A stretch of 10,043 bases of DNA, from the NCBI GenBank assembly GCA_035255485.1, contig DATEZO010000108.1, positions 1 to 10,043 on the forward strand, read 5' to 3'. Positions within the stretch are counted from its first letter, which is position 1. Every line of letters begins with the position of its first letter. This document shows positions 1-7,508 of this stretch, one piece after another. This DNA is from DATEZO01 sp035255485. GTDB taxonomy: Bacteria; Pseudomonadota; Gammaproteobacteria; Burkholderiales; Burkholderiaceae_D. A program made the translations under genes and the position numbers. The notes beneath the pieces are model-generated. The model saw only the letters and a program-made list of their open reading frames with translations. It did not search any database and was not told the origin of the DNA.

Positions 1-34
1 TCCGGTTGCCGGTGCCAATGGCATGGATGACGGG

Positions 35-871
35 CTAGCGCAGCGCGCTGCGATACACCAGGGCCACAAGCGGGGCCGGGAGCATGCGCACAGGAATCCT
101 GGAAGCGAGGAAGAACAGGTACCCGCTCAGGTCAAGAAAGCCGCTTTCATAAAACGATCTGGCCAGCGCCAGCTCCGCCCTCGCGTAACGAAGGCCTCGC
201 CGGCGGCCGAACTGGGACGAACCAGTGCGCATGTGTACCAGCGGCTCCGGAATATTCATGATCTTGACTCCGCGCAGCAGGCACCTGACCCACAATGCAT
301 AATCCTCAAGGCCTTGGAAGTTCGGATAACCGCCCACGGATAGAATCACGCTGCGCCGGTACATGATCGTGGGATGGTTGAGTGGATTGCGCATGCGGGC
401 AAACTTGGCCAAGGCATCAGGAGACACGGGCAGACGCCTGCCCGCACGCCAGGTGCCTCCTTCCGCATCGAACTCGGTGGTATCACTGCCGACGATCCCG
501 ATTTCCGCATGATTGTTAAGCACATCGATTTGCCGTTGGAAGCGATCAGCCCGATTGATATCGTCGGCATCGCAGCGGGCCACGGTGTCGCATTCGCACT
601 CCTGCAATCCCGCATTCAGCGCATCGGCCAGGCCCACATTCTGGCGCAGGCGAACGTTGTCGAGCGGCAGAATGTCATGGTAAGCATCGATTGCCTTGTG
701 CAGCTCGGCAGGAAGAGGTCCATCTTCCACCACGACCACTTGTTGCGGCAGGCATGTCGACGCGGCGATACTGTCCATGCATTTCTCGAGGTTCCCGGAA
801 GTTTCCCCCGCATACACGGGCAACAGGACAGAAAATTCACGAATCTGGTGCGAAGGCGACGAGATTGGCAT
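35..871 (-). CDS. Glycosyltransferase family 2 (AmsE/WcaA-like)
   Basis: Inferred cytoplasmic glycosyltransferase that adds one sugar to the lipid-linked repeat unit; donor and linkage cannot be read from sequence. The 278-residue protein has a GT-A fold signature: an N-terminal SVLLPVY strand, a VVVVEDGP segment, the metal/nucleotide-binding CDADD (D101, D103), a NHPTIMYRRS segment and the acceptor-side LEDYALWVR (E189, D190). The C-terminal 60 residues are basic and hydrophobic, which suits membrane association. The AmsE-like resemblance is from memory of the family. An in-frame extension to 964 exists, but I chose the ATG at 871 because it sits just before the conserved first strand and has a GGGAAG Shine-Dalgarno (878-883) with 6-nt spacing. 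It starts 2 nt after the upstream polymerase stop, so translation is probably coupled. It is the last complete gene of the operon in this window. Confidence 0.9.
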   Translation of the reverse strand: MPISSPSHQIREFSVLLPVYAGETSGNLEKCMDSIAASTCLPQQVVVVEDGPLPAELHKAIDAYHDILPLDNVRLRQNVGLADALNAGLQECECDTVARCDADDINRADRFQRQIDVLNNHAEIGIVGSDTTEFDAEGGTWRAGRRLPVSPDALAKFARMRNPLNHPTIMYRRSVILSVGGYPNFQGLEDYALWVRCLLRGVKIMNIPEPLVHMRTGSSQFGRRRGLRYARAELALARSFYESGFLDLSGYLFFLASRIPVRMLPAPLVALVYRSALR

Positions 872-873
872 TT

Positions 874-2118
874 TTATCTTCCCGGAAGGATGGAGGAAAA
901 TGAAGGTAGGTGTTTTGGCAGTCTGCGCGAACTTTCCATAAGCACCCAGACGGTCAGAATGCATGTGCAGAAGATGAGCCAGAGGATCGGCTCATAGACA
1001 TAGAATTTTCCAAAGAGCAGAGGGAGATAAGCCAGCAGGCCGGGCAGCCTTCCTATCGCATATGCGGTGTAGCCCGCGACTCCGAAGACGGCAAGACTGA
1101 CCGGCAGACCCAGCAGAATGATGGAGTTGAGCAGCACACCGGCATCCTGGGGTGATTCGCAGCCCTGGCAAAAATCATGGTCGAGCGGCTTGCCAAGCAC
1201 GAGGACTTCGTCGAATTCGCGCAGGAAGCCGTCGTAGGCGCGAAGCTTCGAGTCGCCGGAACTGTCGCCCATGGTCGAGCGCTGATAGAGATACTCCGCG
1301 ACCTCGTCCACCCCAAGGTCTGCCACGAAGGTATACGTTCCTGCAAGGACAACGGCGATGGCGAGCAGCTTGGCCAACGTTCCCGAGCGCATGACCGAGA
1401 GCGAGGACATGCAGGCCGCAAACAGGTAAATCGACGCAGACAAAATTCCCCAGAAGGAAAAAGTTAGCAGCGTGCTGGCGATCGCCACTACGCTGAAAAA
1501 ATCGAAAAACCGCCTCCTCGCCAAACCACGCAAGAATACGAGGCCATACACCCAGTTCGAATAGGTTCCGGGCTCGATATGCACGCCCGTCATCCGCAAC
1601 AGGCCGTCGTCCCAGCCGGAGGAGATGCGGGCCTCGCTGTACGGATGGAATATCTGATGGACATCGATGACGATGCCCCAGCCGATATAGAGAGCGAACT
1701 GCACGGCAAATGAAATTAGCCAGGCCGCGAGCAGGAAGTCGAGCGATCGCAGCAAGAGCGGCCGCAGACTGCCACGGACCAATCCAGCCGCGATCACGGC
1801 GCCAAACCAGACGAAGGCCAGGGAAGCCAGGACATACCATGACGCCGGCGGCCAGTTGGTCAGCAAAATCCATGCGCTCAGGAGCATCAACGGCGGCACC
1901 AAGCGGTAGAAGCCGTTCTCGCGTACCGCGCCCAGGCCTGCAACGAATGCGCACAGACCTCCTGCCACGGCGCGTATCTGATCTGCCGGCATCGAGCCTT
2001 GTCCATGGGCGACTTCGGCAGGCGTGAGCAGGTAATGCAGCAGGAATGCGATGGCAAGCGCCGCGCAGTAATGAGCGCTGCTGCCATGTGATCGATACTC
2101 CCGCTTTTCCATGTCCAT
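874..2118 (-). CDS. Wzy-like O-antigen/exopolysaccharide polymerase
   Basis: Probable inner-membrane polymerase that joins undecaprenyl-PP-linked repeat units in the periplasm. The 414-residue protein is strongly hydrophobic, with about ten to eleven predicted membrane segments. Family-typical marks are a loop with the GVHIEPGTYSN motif (the EP motif of Wzy/WaaL-type proteins) and a large hydrophilic loop with YQRSTMGDSSGDSKLRAYDG followed by LGKPLDHDFCQGCES, then the last hydrophobic stretch. Wzy proteins diverge widely, so the call rests on topology, these short motifs and position between Wzx and a glycosyltransferase. A ligase (WaaL-like) is the main alternative. The start is set at ATG 2118, with GGAG (2124-2127) 5 nt upstream; a GTG at 2121 and an ATG at 2112 are also in frame. 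It lies 69 nt after the wzx stop and 2 nt before the GT2 start. Confidence 0.8.
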   Translation of the reverse strand: MDMEKREYRSHGSSAHYCAALAIAFLLHYLLTPAEVAHGQGSMPADQIRAVAGGLCAFVAGLGAVRENGFYRLVPPLMLLSAWILLTNWPPASWYVLASLAFVWFGAVIAAGLVRGSLRPLLLRSLDFLLAAWLISFAVQFALYIGWGIVIDVHQIFHPYSEARISSGWDDGLLRMTGVHIEPGTYSNWVYGLVFLRGLARRRFFDFFSVVAIASTLLTFSFWGILSASIYLFAACMSSLSVMRSGTLAKLLAIAVVLAGTYTFVADLGVDEVAEYLYQRSTMGDSSGDSKLRAYDGFLREFDEVLVLGKPLDHDFCQGCESPQDAGVLLNSIILLGLPVSLAVFGVAGYTAYAIGRLPGLLAYLPLLFGKFYVYEPILWLIFCTCILTVWVLMESSRRLPKHLPSFSSILPGR

Positions 2119-2187
2119 CACCGCTCCAAGGAGATCCGTTTGTGCGAATGCTGCTGTCGATAAATCCGTTTTTATTCCCGCTTACCG

Positions 2188-3543
2188 TCAAGGCGAAGCC
2201 GCATGGCTTCCGTAAGGCGGCTTGAATGCGCCAACGACATCGCGCACATCATTCCGCCGCATCAGCAACAGACTGAAGAAAGGCGCCTGCGTAATGGCCC
2301 GATAGGTAAGAATCTTCATCATGAGATCGACGATGTAGGCCACTGAAGTGACGATGGCGGCGCCATGAATGCCAAGATGCGGCAGGACGATGAGATTGCC
2401 TGCCACGGTAAGCACGACACCGGCCATCGCCATGTACAGATTCAGTTCCGGTCGACCGCGCGCGGCGATATCATTGGCGATGACGCGTGCCGGGGCCAGT
2501 GCAACCATTCCCGGCAAGAGAAGAAGGAAAGGGACGTAGCTGGGGCGATACATCGCGCCGAAGAACATCGGAATGAGAGGATAGGCAAGCACGCCAAGAA
2601 AAAAAGCGCCAACTGCCGAGACGGCAAACACCATGCGCGAAATTGCTGTCGTGATCTGAACGCGCCGCTCTTCGTCTCTCGTCATCGCAGAGAGCTTGGG
2701 CAAAAGCACCATGCTCACGGCCTGGGACAACATCCATAACTTCTCGCCGATTTGAAAGGAAATGGAATAAATCCCTGCTGCGGCGGGATTGATCAGCATG
2801 TTGATCAGAAAGGTGTCGGCACGGCTTTGCAGGAAAGTGAGCAGATTGCTCAGGTAAGCCTTGAATCCGTAGCGCAGCGCCTTGTCCATATAGCCGCCCG
2901 ACGAAGCCTGCTCCCTTGATCTCAAGTGCCTTCGCAACAGCAGCCAGGAAAACACTGCGCCACCGGATGCCCCGACGAGATTCGCACATACGGGACCCAG
3001 TATCTCGCTGCGGCCAGCCGCGAGCAATGCCGCAATACCGCTCAGTGTCAATGCCGGCTGGGCCAGCATGCACAGGTTGAGCCGCCGGAAATCCTGCAGC
3101 CCCTGGAACAGACTGTTAAGGAAGCCTTGCGCCAGGCTGAATGGAAATGCAAGCAACGCGACCCACAGTACCGGCCGATCGATTCCGGGGAAATAGTCTC
3201 CAGACTTGAACAGGATTACTCCCGCCCCGAGAAGCAAACCAGCCACACCCAGCACCAGAATCAGTGCCAAACTGGTTTTCCATACCGTATGAACAGGGAA
3301 CCATCCGCCCCCGAGATAATAAACATTGGAAGAATTGGCGCCCAGGTTGAGGAACGTCACCAGCAGCATTGGTAACAGCAGCGACACCACATATACCCCG
3401 CTACCGCGCGGGCCATATCCCTTGGCAATGAGCGCGACGATCGCCAACTGGATCGCAGCAGTCAGAAGTTGCACACCAAGCATGCGCGCAAAGTTCTGGA
3501 ACAGCAGGCGCAGATCAAGACGAAATGCAGTAATGGGATGCAT
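2188..3543 (-). CDS. Wzx-type oligosaccharide flippase (MOP superfamily)
   Basis: Probable flippase moving the completed lipid-linked repeat unit from the cytoplasmic to the periplasmic face of the inner membrane. The 451-residue protein is hydrophobic throughout, with about twelve or more membrane segments and short basic loops. An N-terminal RMLGVQLLTAAIQLAI helix, a YGPRGSGVYVVSL segment, a central KAYLSNLLTFLQSRADTFLIN segment and the C-terminal NLIVLPHLGIHGAAIVTS motif match polysaccharide-transport proteins of the MOP superfamily. The length is normal. Start choice is uncertain: ATG 3543 gives the cytoplasmic lead-in usual for the family but has only a weak upstream GCGAG, and an internal ATG at 3483 is possible. 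It lies 54 nt after the GT4 gene and 69 nt before the polymerase gene, in the same operon. The last 15 or so residues are hydrophilic and look unremarkable. Confidence 0.9.
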   Translation of the reverse strand: MHPITAFRLDLRLLFQNFARMLGVQLLTAAIQLAIVALIAKGYGPRGSGVYVVSLLLPMLLVTFLNLGANSSNVYYLGGGWFPVHTVWKTSLALILVLGVAGLLLGAGVILFKSGDYFPGIDRPVLWVALLAFPFSLAQGFLNSLFQGLQDFRRLNLCMLAQPALTLSGIAALLAAGRSEILGPVCANLVGASGGAVFSWLLLRRHLRSREQASSGGYMDKALRYGFKAYLSNLLTFLQSRADTFLINMLINPAAAGIYSISFQIGEKLWMLSQAVSMVLLPKLSAMTRDEERRVQITTAISRMVFAVSAVGAFFLGVLAYPLIPMFFGAMYRPSYVPFLLLLPGMVALAPARVIANDIAARGRPELNLYMAMAGVVLTVAGNLIVLPHLGIHGAAIVTSVAYIVDLMMKILTYRAITQAPFFSLLLMRRNDVRDVVGAFKPPYGSHAASP

Positions 3544-3597
3544 GAATGGGCAGCTCGCAAGAACAAGATGACAGCGGACAAAAGCAATGGTTTGGCA

Positions 3598-4965
3598 TCA
3601 CGCGGTGTTTAGGCCGTTTTCCGCGCAGCCCCCGACCGACTGCCCGGCATAGGCAGCGGCGTGACTGCTGCCCTGTTCGTTCCGGCGCACATCGCCGCCA
3701 GAGATGGGCTGCGTGACCGCTGCGACGTTGCCGCTATCACGCAACAAACTTTCAATGAATCCTCCATAGTTTCGCCGTGCATCGTAATGCTGTTCGATAG
3801 TGCAGCGTGCAGCACTCCTTTGTCCGGCCTGCTTCAATTTCGGATATATCGACAGAATGGCATCGGCAATATCGCTTGGTCCTGGATTCTTAGTCAGGAG
3901 TGCGCCGCATTTGTCCGATACGATTTCGCGTACCGCACCTATATCCGGTGCAACCACCGGCACACCGAAGCTCATCGCTTCCATGATCGAAACCGGCACC
4001 CCCTCCACTTCGCTGGAGTTGATGAACAGATCAACGGCATGCGCGGCAAAGTAGTTGCGTACCGCTTCGTTGGAAAGCTGCCCCAGGAATTGCCATTCCA
4101 GCTTGCCGTCATTCAGTCGCAATCTGGCATACGCCTGCAGCTCTTCGAACAACGGACCGTCGCCGATATGCGTCCACGAAATGCGTAGTTCCGGGCGCTT
4201 TTGCGAGACAAGACTTAGCGCGTCAATAATGCGATCGATGCGCTTGTATGGCAGGCAGAAGGCAACGGACACGACATGCAAGCATTCGCTGTCCGTCTGC
4301 GTCGCACAGGTAGTCGGCAATGCCACACCAAGACGTGCCACATGTATCTTCGACAAGGGTGCGCGAAATGTTTGATGCAAGTAACGACGGCCTTGGCTGG
4401 ATATAGGGTAAAGCCGGTCAAATTCGGCGAGGAATTGCCACTTCAACGGCATGTAGCCGCGCGGCCGCTGTTCGACATACAGATCAAAACCATGCAGTCG
4501 CGATATTAGATGTGGAACCATGCCTTCACGTTTGAGCAACGCAGCCGCAAAAGCCTGTGTGTCATTCCAATAGCAATACACCAGGTCGAAGCTGCCGTTG
4601 CGGCGAAGGCACTGCTTCAGGCCGCAGCGAATCGCCAACACCCACATCACGGTATACAGCGCCTTGACTGCGCTATACCCGGTGAGCTTGCTGGTCATCC
4701 TGAGGCGTCCGACTTCCTTCCAGAATACGGGCGACATGACCGCACTCATCAGGCTCGCGGCGCGCGATAGTCTTGTCACGGCAACGGCAAGCGACGTGTC
4801 GACATGAATATTCGATGGAAGATCGCGAGGCTCGCCTTTGCAGTTCAGCGGCAACAGGGTCACCTCCACGCCAGGCGCGCATGCCCAATGCCGAATTTCT
4901 TCCTCGAGGAACTGCTCTCCCGACGGGTAGGGATAAGATTGCGTCAGAATGGCGACATTAAACAT
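3598..4965 (-). CDS. Glycosyltransferase family 4 (GT-B, retaining)
   Basis: Inferred cytoplasmic or membrane-peripheral transferase that adds a sugar to the growing lipid-linked unit. The 455-residue protein begins with NVAILTQSYPYPSGEQFLE, as in AmsK/WcaL-like enzymes. The SRLHGFDLY segment ends the N-terminal Rossmann domain; YKRIDRIIDAL starts the second domain; THIGDGPL and INSSEVEGVPVSIMEAMSFG follow, with the EX7E catalytic/nucleotide-sugar motif at E321 and E329. Donor and linkage are unknown. The frame stays open to an ATG at 5094, but ATG 4965 lies directly before the conserved first strand and is preferred; neither start has a strong Shine-Dalgarno. The region 4966-5115 between this gene and the kinase stop is therefore treated as a 150-nt spacer. 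The roughly 40 residues after the last conserved helix (GGFIESLL) form a Gly/Ala/Ser-rich tail with no family features. Confidence 0.9.
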   Translation of the reverse strand: MFNVAILTQSYPYPSGEQFLEEEIRHWACAPGVEVTLLPLNCKGEPRDLPSNIHVDTSLAVAVTRLSRAASLMSAVMSPVFWKEVGRLRMTSKLTGYSAVKALYTVMWVLAIRCGLKQCLRRNGSFDLVYCYWNDTQAFAAALLKREGMVPHLISRLHGFDLYVEQRPRGYMPLKWQFLAEFDRLYPISSQGRRYLHQTFRAPLSKIHVARLGVALPTTCATQTDSECLHVVSVAFCLPYKRIDRIIDALSLVSQKRPELRISWTHIGDGPLFEELQAYARLRLNDGKLEWQFLGQLSNEAVRNYFAAHAVDLFINSSEVEGVPVSIMEAMSFGVPVVAPDIGAVREIVSDKCGALLTKNPGPSDIADAILSIYPKLKQAGQRSAARCTIEQHYDARRNYGGFIESLLRDSGNVAAVTQPISGGDVRRNEQGSSHAAAYAGQSVGGCAENGLNTA

Positions 4966-5115
4966 GGCGTGGCTGTAAAAGTGATTTTTCGACCGATACT
5001 GGTATTTGCAGCACCTGCAATATGCCCCCGCTATCCTCGCTGCCAACTCGATGTGACGGCGAATGCCGGGCATGGGCTGACGTGGCGCAGGCATGCGGAC
5101 AACGTCCGTGAGCGG

Positions 5116-7434
5116 TCAAACATAAGCCGCGCCATAGCCATAGCGCGTCTGGCGCGATCGCATGTCGTTGTAGACCACTTCACTGCGCCCGGCCCCCATG
5201 CGCTCAAGCTGCTTTTCCACTTCTTCGATTTCGCCGAGATTCGTTTTACCCGCTCGCACTATGTTGAGGATAAGATCGGCATGCGGCACGATCATCAGCG
5301 TGTCGGCGACTGTGAGCAAGGGAGCCGTGTCGATGACGACGACGTCATACGCGCCAGCGGCATGTTGCAGCATGTCGCCAAACTGTGAATCGGACAGCAC
5401 ATCGACGGGCCTCCTGGGCAGACCGCCTGTGGAAAGAAAATCGAGGAAAGGCATGACCTCCCTGTGTACTGCCTGCTCCAGCTTCACCTGGTTGCCGACG
5501 GCTTCGCACAGCCCAACACCCCGCTCCAGTCCGAAGCGTCGGTGCAGCGCACCGGTGCGCAAGTCAGCGTCAATGAGCAACACGCGCCGCCGAGAGGAAG
5601 CGAGCACAGCCGCAAAATTGCTGGAGATGAAGGACTTGCCTACCCCAGGAGTGGGACCAACGATGGCGACGACACGGGCACTTCCATGGCGCTTTCCTGC
5701 GCCAGGAGCGTAGGTCAGCCGCATCATTCTTTGTCCATCTCGTGCACGCGACTCATGCAACAAGCATTGCAGGCGGCGCAGCCCTTCGACAGCGGCGCCC
5801 TCCGGCATCTCGCACGGAAGAACGGCGGCCGAATCGCCCTTTTTCATCCATGCGAGCCATGGCTTGCGTTTTTCCTTGGCACTGTTCTTGGGGCTGTTGC
5901 TGTGCAAGACAATACCGGCGACCGGCACCTGCAGGCTCCGCTCGATTTCCATCGGGTTGTAGACGCGCCCGCCCAGCATCTTTTTGGCCAGCACTGCCAG
6001 CAACCCCAGAAGCAAGCCCAGCACGGCTGAGGACAAGACCGCCAGCGCGCGCTTGGGCTTGACCGGCGTAACTGGTGTCTCCGGCAAATCCAGCAGACGT
6101 ACGTTGCCAACCTTGCTAGCGGAAGCCAGCCGCAATTGCTGGGCCGCGTTCATGACATTGGTGTAGACATCCGTGTTGACGCTCACATCGCGGCGCAACT
6201 GCAGGATTTCCTGTTCGATTTGCGGCAATCGCTTGATCTTTCCATTCACATGGTCCGCTTCGCGATTGAGCGCCGCAATCTGGTTAGTGATGGCCTGGAC
6301 TGCAGGATGTCCCATTTCGAAGCGGGCCATCAGTTCTGCCTTTTTTTGGTTGAGTTCAAGCAGTTTGGTTTGACCTAGTACAGACACCTGCAGCAGCCCC
6401 TTGGCCTCTTCACCCAGATCGACCATTCCCCATCGGTTTCGCGCTTCGTTATATTTGAATTCGGATTCTTCCAGGGTCTTTTTTAGCTCGGGCAGTTGCC
6501 TTTCCAAAAAGGCCAGCTGCTTTTCCGCGCCTTCCGAGATGCGATGCTCGTTCTGCATCAGATATTGATGCGCGACTTCGTTCAGGACCGCTGCTGCGCG
6601 CTGTGGATCGGAGTCTTCCAGCGCCACGGCAATCACGCCGGACTGCCGCCCTTTTTCGCCGACTTCGATCTCACGCTGAAGCTTTTCGATGGCCTCAAGC
6701 CTGGGGTGCCGGACGAGCGTGAACTGCTCGCCGGGCCGGCCGACGATTCGATCGACCTGTATATCCAGCGGGCCCATCGGCGTATTCGCGCGCAGCAGCT
6801 GCCCGACATGTCCGGAAAAGGCGACGCCTGCGTCCTTGAGCGTCACGGAATACCGTTCGCCCGACAGGATGGTCAGCACAAAACCCGCGCGTTCATATGC
6901 ACCCGGCACGTCGAAGCGGGTCACATCGACTCTTGCGTTGCTCCACACATGCTCCGAAGTCAGCAGCCATGGCGGCAGGATGTTTACCAAGTTATGTCGC
7001 GCCGCCAGACTGCCCAGCACAGGGAAATAATGCGGCTTCACGTCGATGTACAAATGCGACTTGTCCACTGCGGCGGAGAGCACCATTCTGGACTTCAATA
7101 CCTCCAACTCCGGAGCGCCGGCCGTCTTGATATCGAAGGATTTCAAGGAATCGGTAGGGGAAACTGCTCTTGGTAGCGCACCGATATCCTCGACCTGAAA
7201 AAGAACCGTTGCTTTGTATATCGGTATAGAAAGGAAAGCGTATGCCAGGCCCGCAGCGATCACGATGGCCGCTATTCCGGCAACCAACCAACTGTTTGCG
7301 AGGATCAGATCGATATAGAGGTTCGGATCCGCTCTGGAAGAGGATAGCGTTGTTTGAGTCCGTGTTTCGTCGCGCATGCCTGCGCGAGTGTAATGCTGAG
7401 GAATAGGAACTTGTGTTGCGTCGTCATTGACCAT
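5116..7434 (-). CDS. Wzc-like polysaccharide co-polymerase / BY-type tyrosine kinase
   Basis: Inner-membrane chain-length regulator fused to a cytoplasmic bacterial tyrosine autokinase (PCP-2a type), expected to control polymer length and contact the outer-membrane exporter. The 772-residue order is: a hydrophilic N-terminus; TM1 at about 49-68; a Wzz domain with a periplasmic region carrying long coiled coils (about 290-415); a proline-rich PETPVTPVKPKRA motif (about 450-460); TM2 at about 462-482; then the kinase with Walker A GPTPGVGKS (K600), Walker A' VLLIDADLR (D622, D624) and Walker B VVVIDTAPL (D702). The C-terminus RYGYGAAYV holds a short tyrosine cluster, the usual autophosphorylation site. 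The frame opens at a TTG at 7482, but ATG 7434 has AGGGAA (7441-7446) 6 nt upstream. It starts 74 nt after the initiating transferase gene and is probably in its operon. Confidence 0.93.
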   Translation of the reverse strand: MVNDDATQVPIPQHYTRAGMRDETRTQTTLSSSRADPNLYIDLILANSWLVAGIAAIVIAAGLAYAFLSIPIYKATVLFQVEDIGALPRAVSPTDSLKSFDIKTAGAPELEVLKSRMVLSAAVDKSHLYIDVKPHYFPVLGSLAARHNLVNILPPWLLTSEHVWSNARVDVTRFDVPGAYERAGFVLTILSGERYSVTLKDAGVAFSGHVGQLLRANTPMGPLDIQVDRIVGRPGEQFTLVRHPRLEAIEKLQREIEVGEKGRQSGVIAVALEDSDPQRAAAVLNEVAHQYLMQNEHRISEGAEKQLAFLERQLPELKKTLEESEFKYNEARNRWGMVDLGEEAKGLLQVSVLGQTKLLELNQKKAELMARFEMGHPAVQAITNQIAALNREADHVNGKIKRLPQIEQEILQLRRDVSVNTDVYTNVMNAAQQLRLASASKVGNVRLLDLPETPVTPVKPKRALAVLSSAVLGLLLGLLAVLAKKMLGGRVYNPMEIERSLQVPVAGIVLHSNSPKNSAKEKRKPWLAWMKKGDSAAVLPCEMPEGAAVEGLRRLQCLLHESRARDGQRMMRLTYAPGAGKRHGSARVVAIVGPTPGVGKSFISSNFAAVLASSRRRVLLIDADLRTGALHRRFGLERGVGLCEAVGNQVKLEQAVHREVMPFLDFLSTGGLPRRPVDVLSDSQFGDMLQHAAGAYDVVVIDTAPLLTVADTLMIVPHADLILNIVRAGKTNLGEIEEVEKQLERMGAGRSEVVYNDMRSRQTRYGYGAAYV

Positions 7435-7508
7435 TGCGTATTCCCTATATTCTGCATGCGTTGCAGCCGTGCGGCTAAACAAGACGTGGGCAGTCCATAC
7501 ATGGACGC

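Noticed and set aside
1..24. Possible start of a next minus-strand gene (ATG at 24, reading MPLAPATG).
   Set aside because: Only eight codons are visible and there is no Shine-Dalgarno; a downstream gene is likely but cannot be supported.
374..997. 207-codon plus-strand open frame opposite the GT2 gene and the polymerase 3' end.
   Set aside because: It is antisense to well-supported genes, shows no protein-family motif, and long antisense frames are common in GC-rich DNA.
1175..2191. 338-codon minus-strand frame overlapping the polymerase gene.
   Set aside because: Arginine-rich composition typical of an out-of-frame reading; the other frame has clear membrane segments and the EP motif.
4966..5094. 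In-frame 43-residue N-terminal extension of the GT4 enzyme.
   Set aside because: The conserved first strand begins at the internal ATG 4965, and the extension has no family similarity, no signal sequence and no good Shine-Dalgarno.
5096..5108. Small inverted repeat CGGAC-AAC-GTCCG just after the kinase stop as a terminator.
   Set aside because: Only 5 bp with no U-run; downstream genes appear to belong to the same operon.
6496..7176. 226-codon plus-strand open frame opposite the kinase gene.
   Set aside because: Antisense shadow of conserved Wzz-domain coding sequence; no recognisable motif or Shine-Dalgarno.
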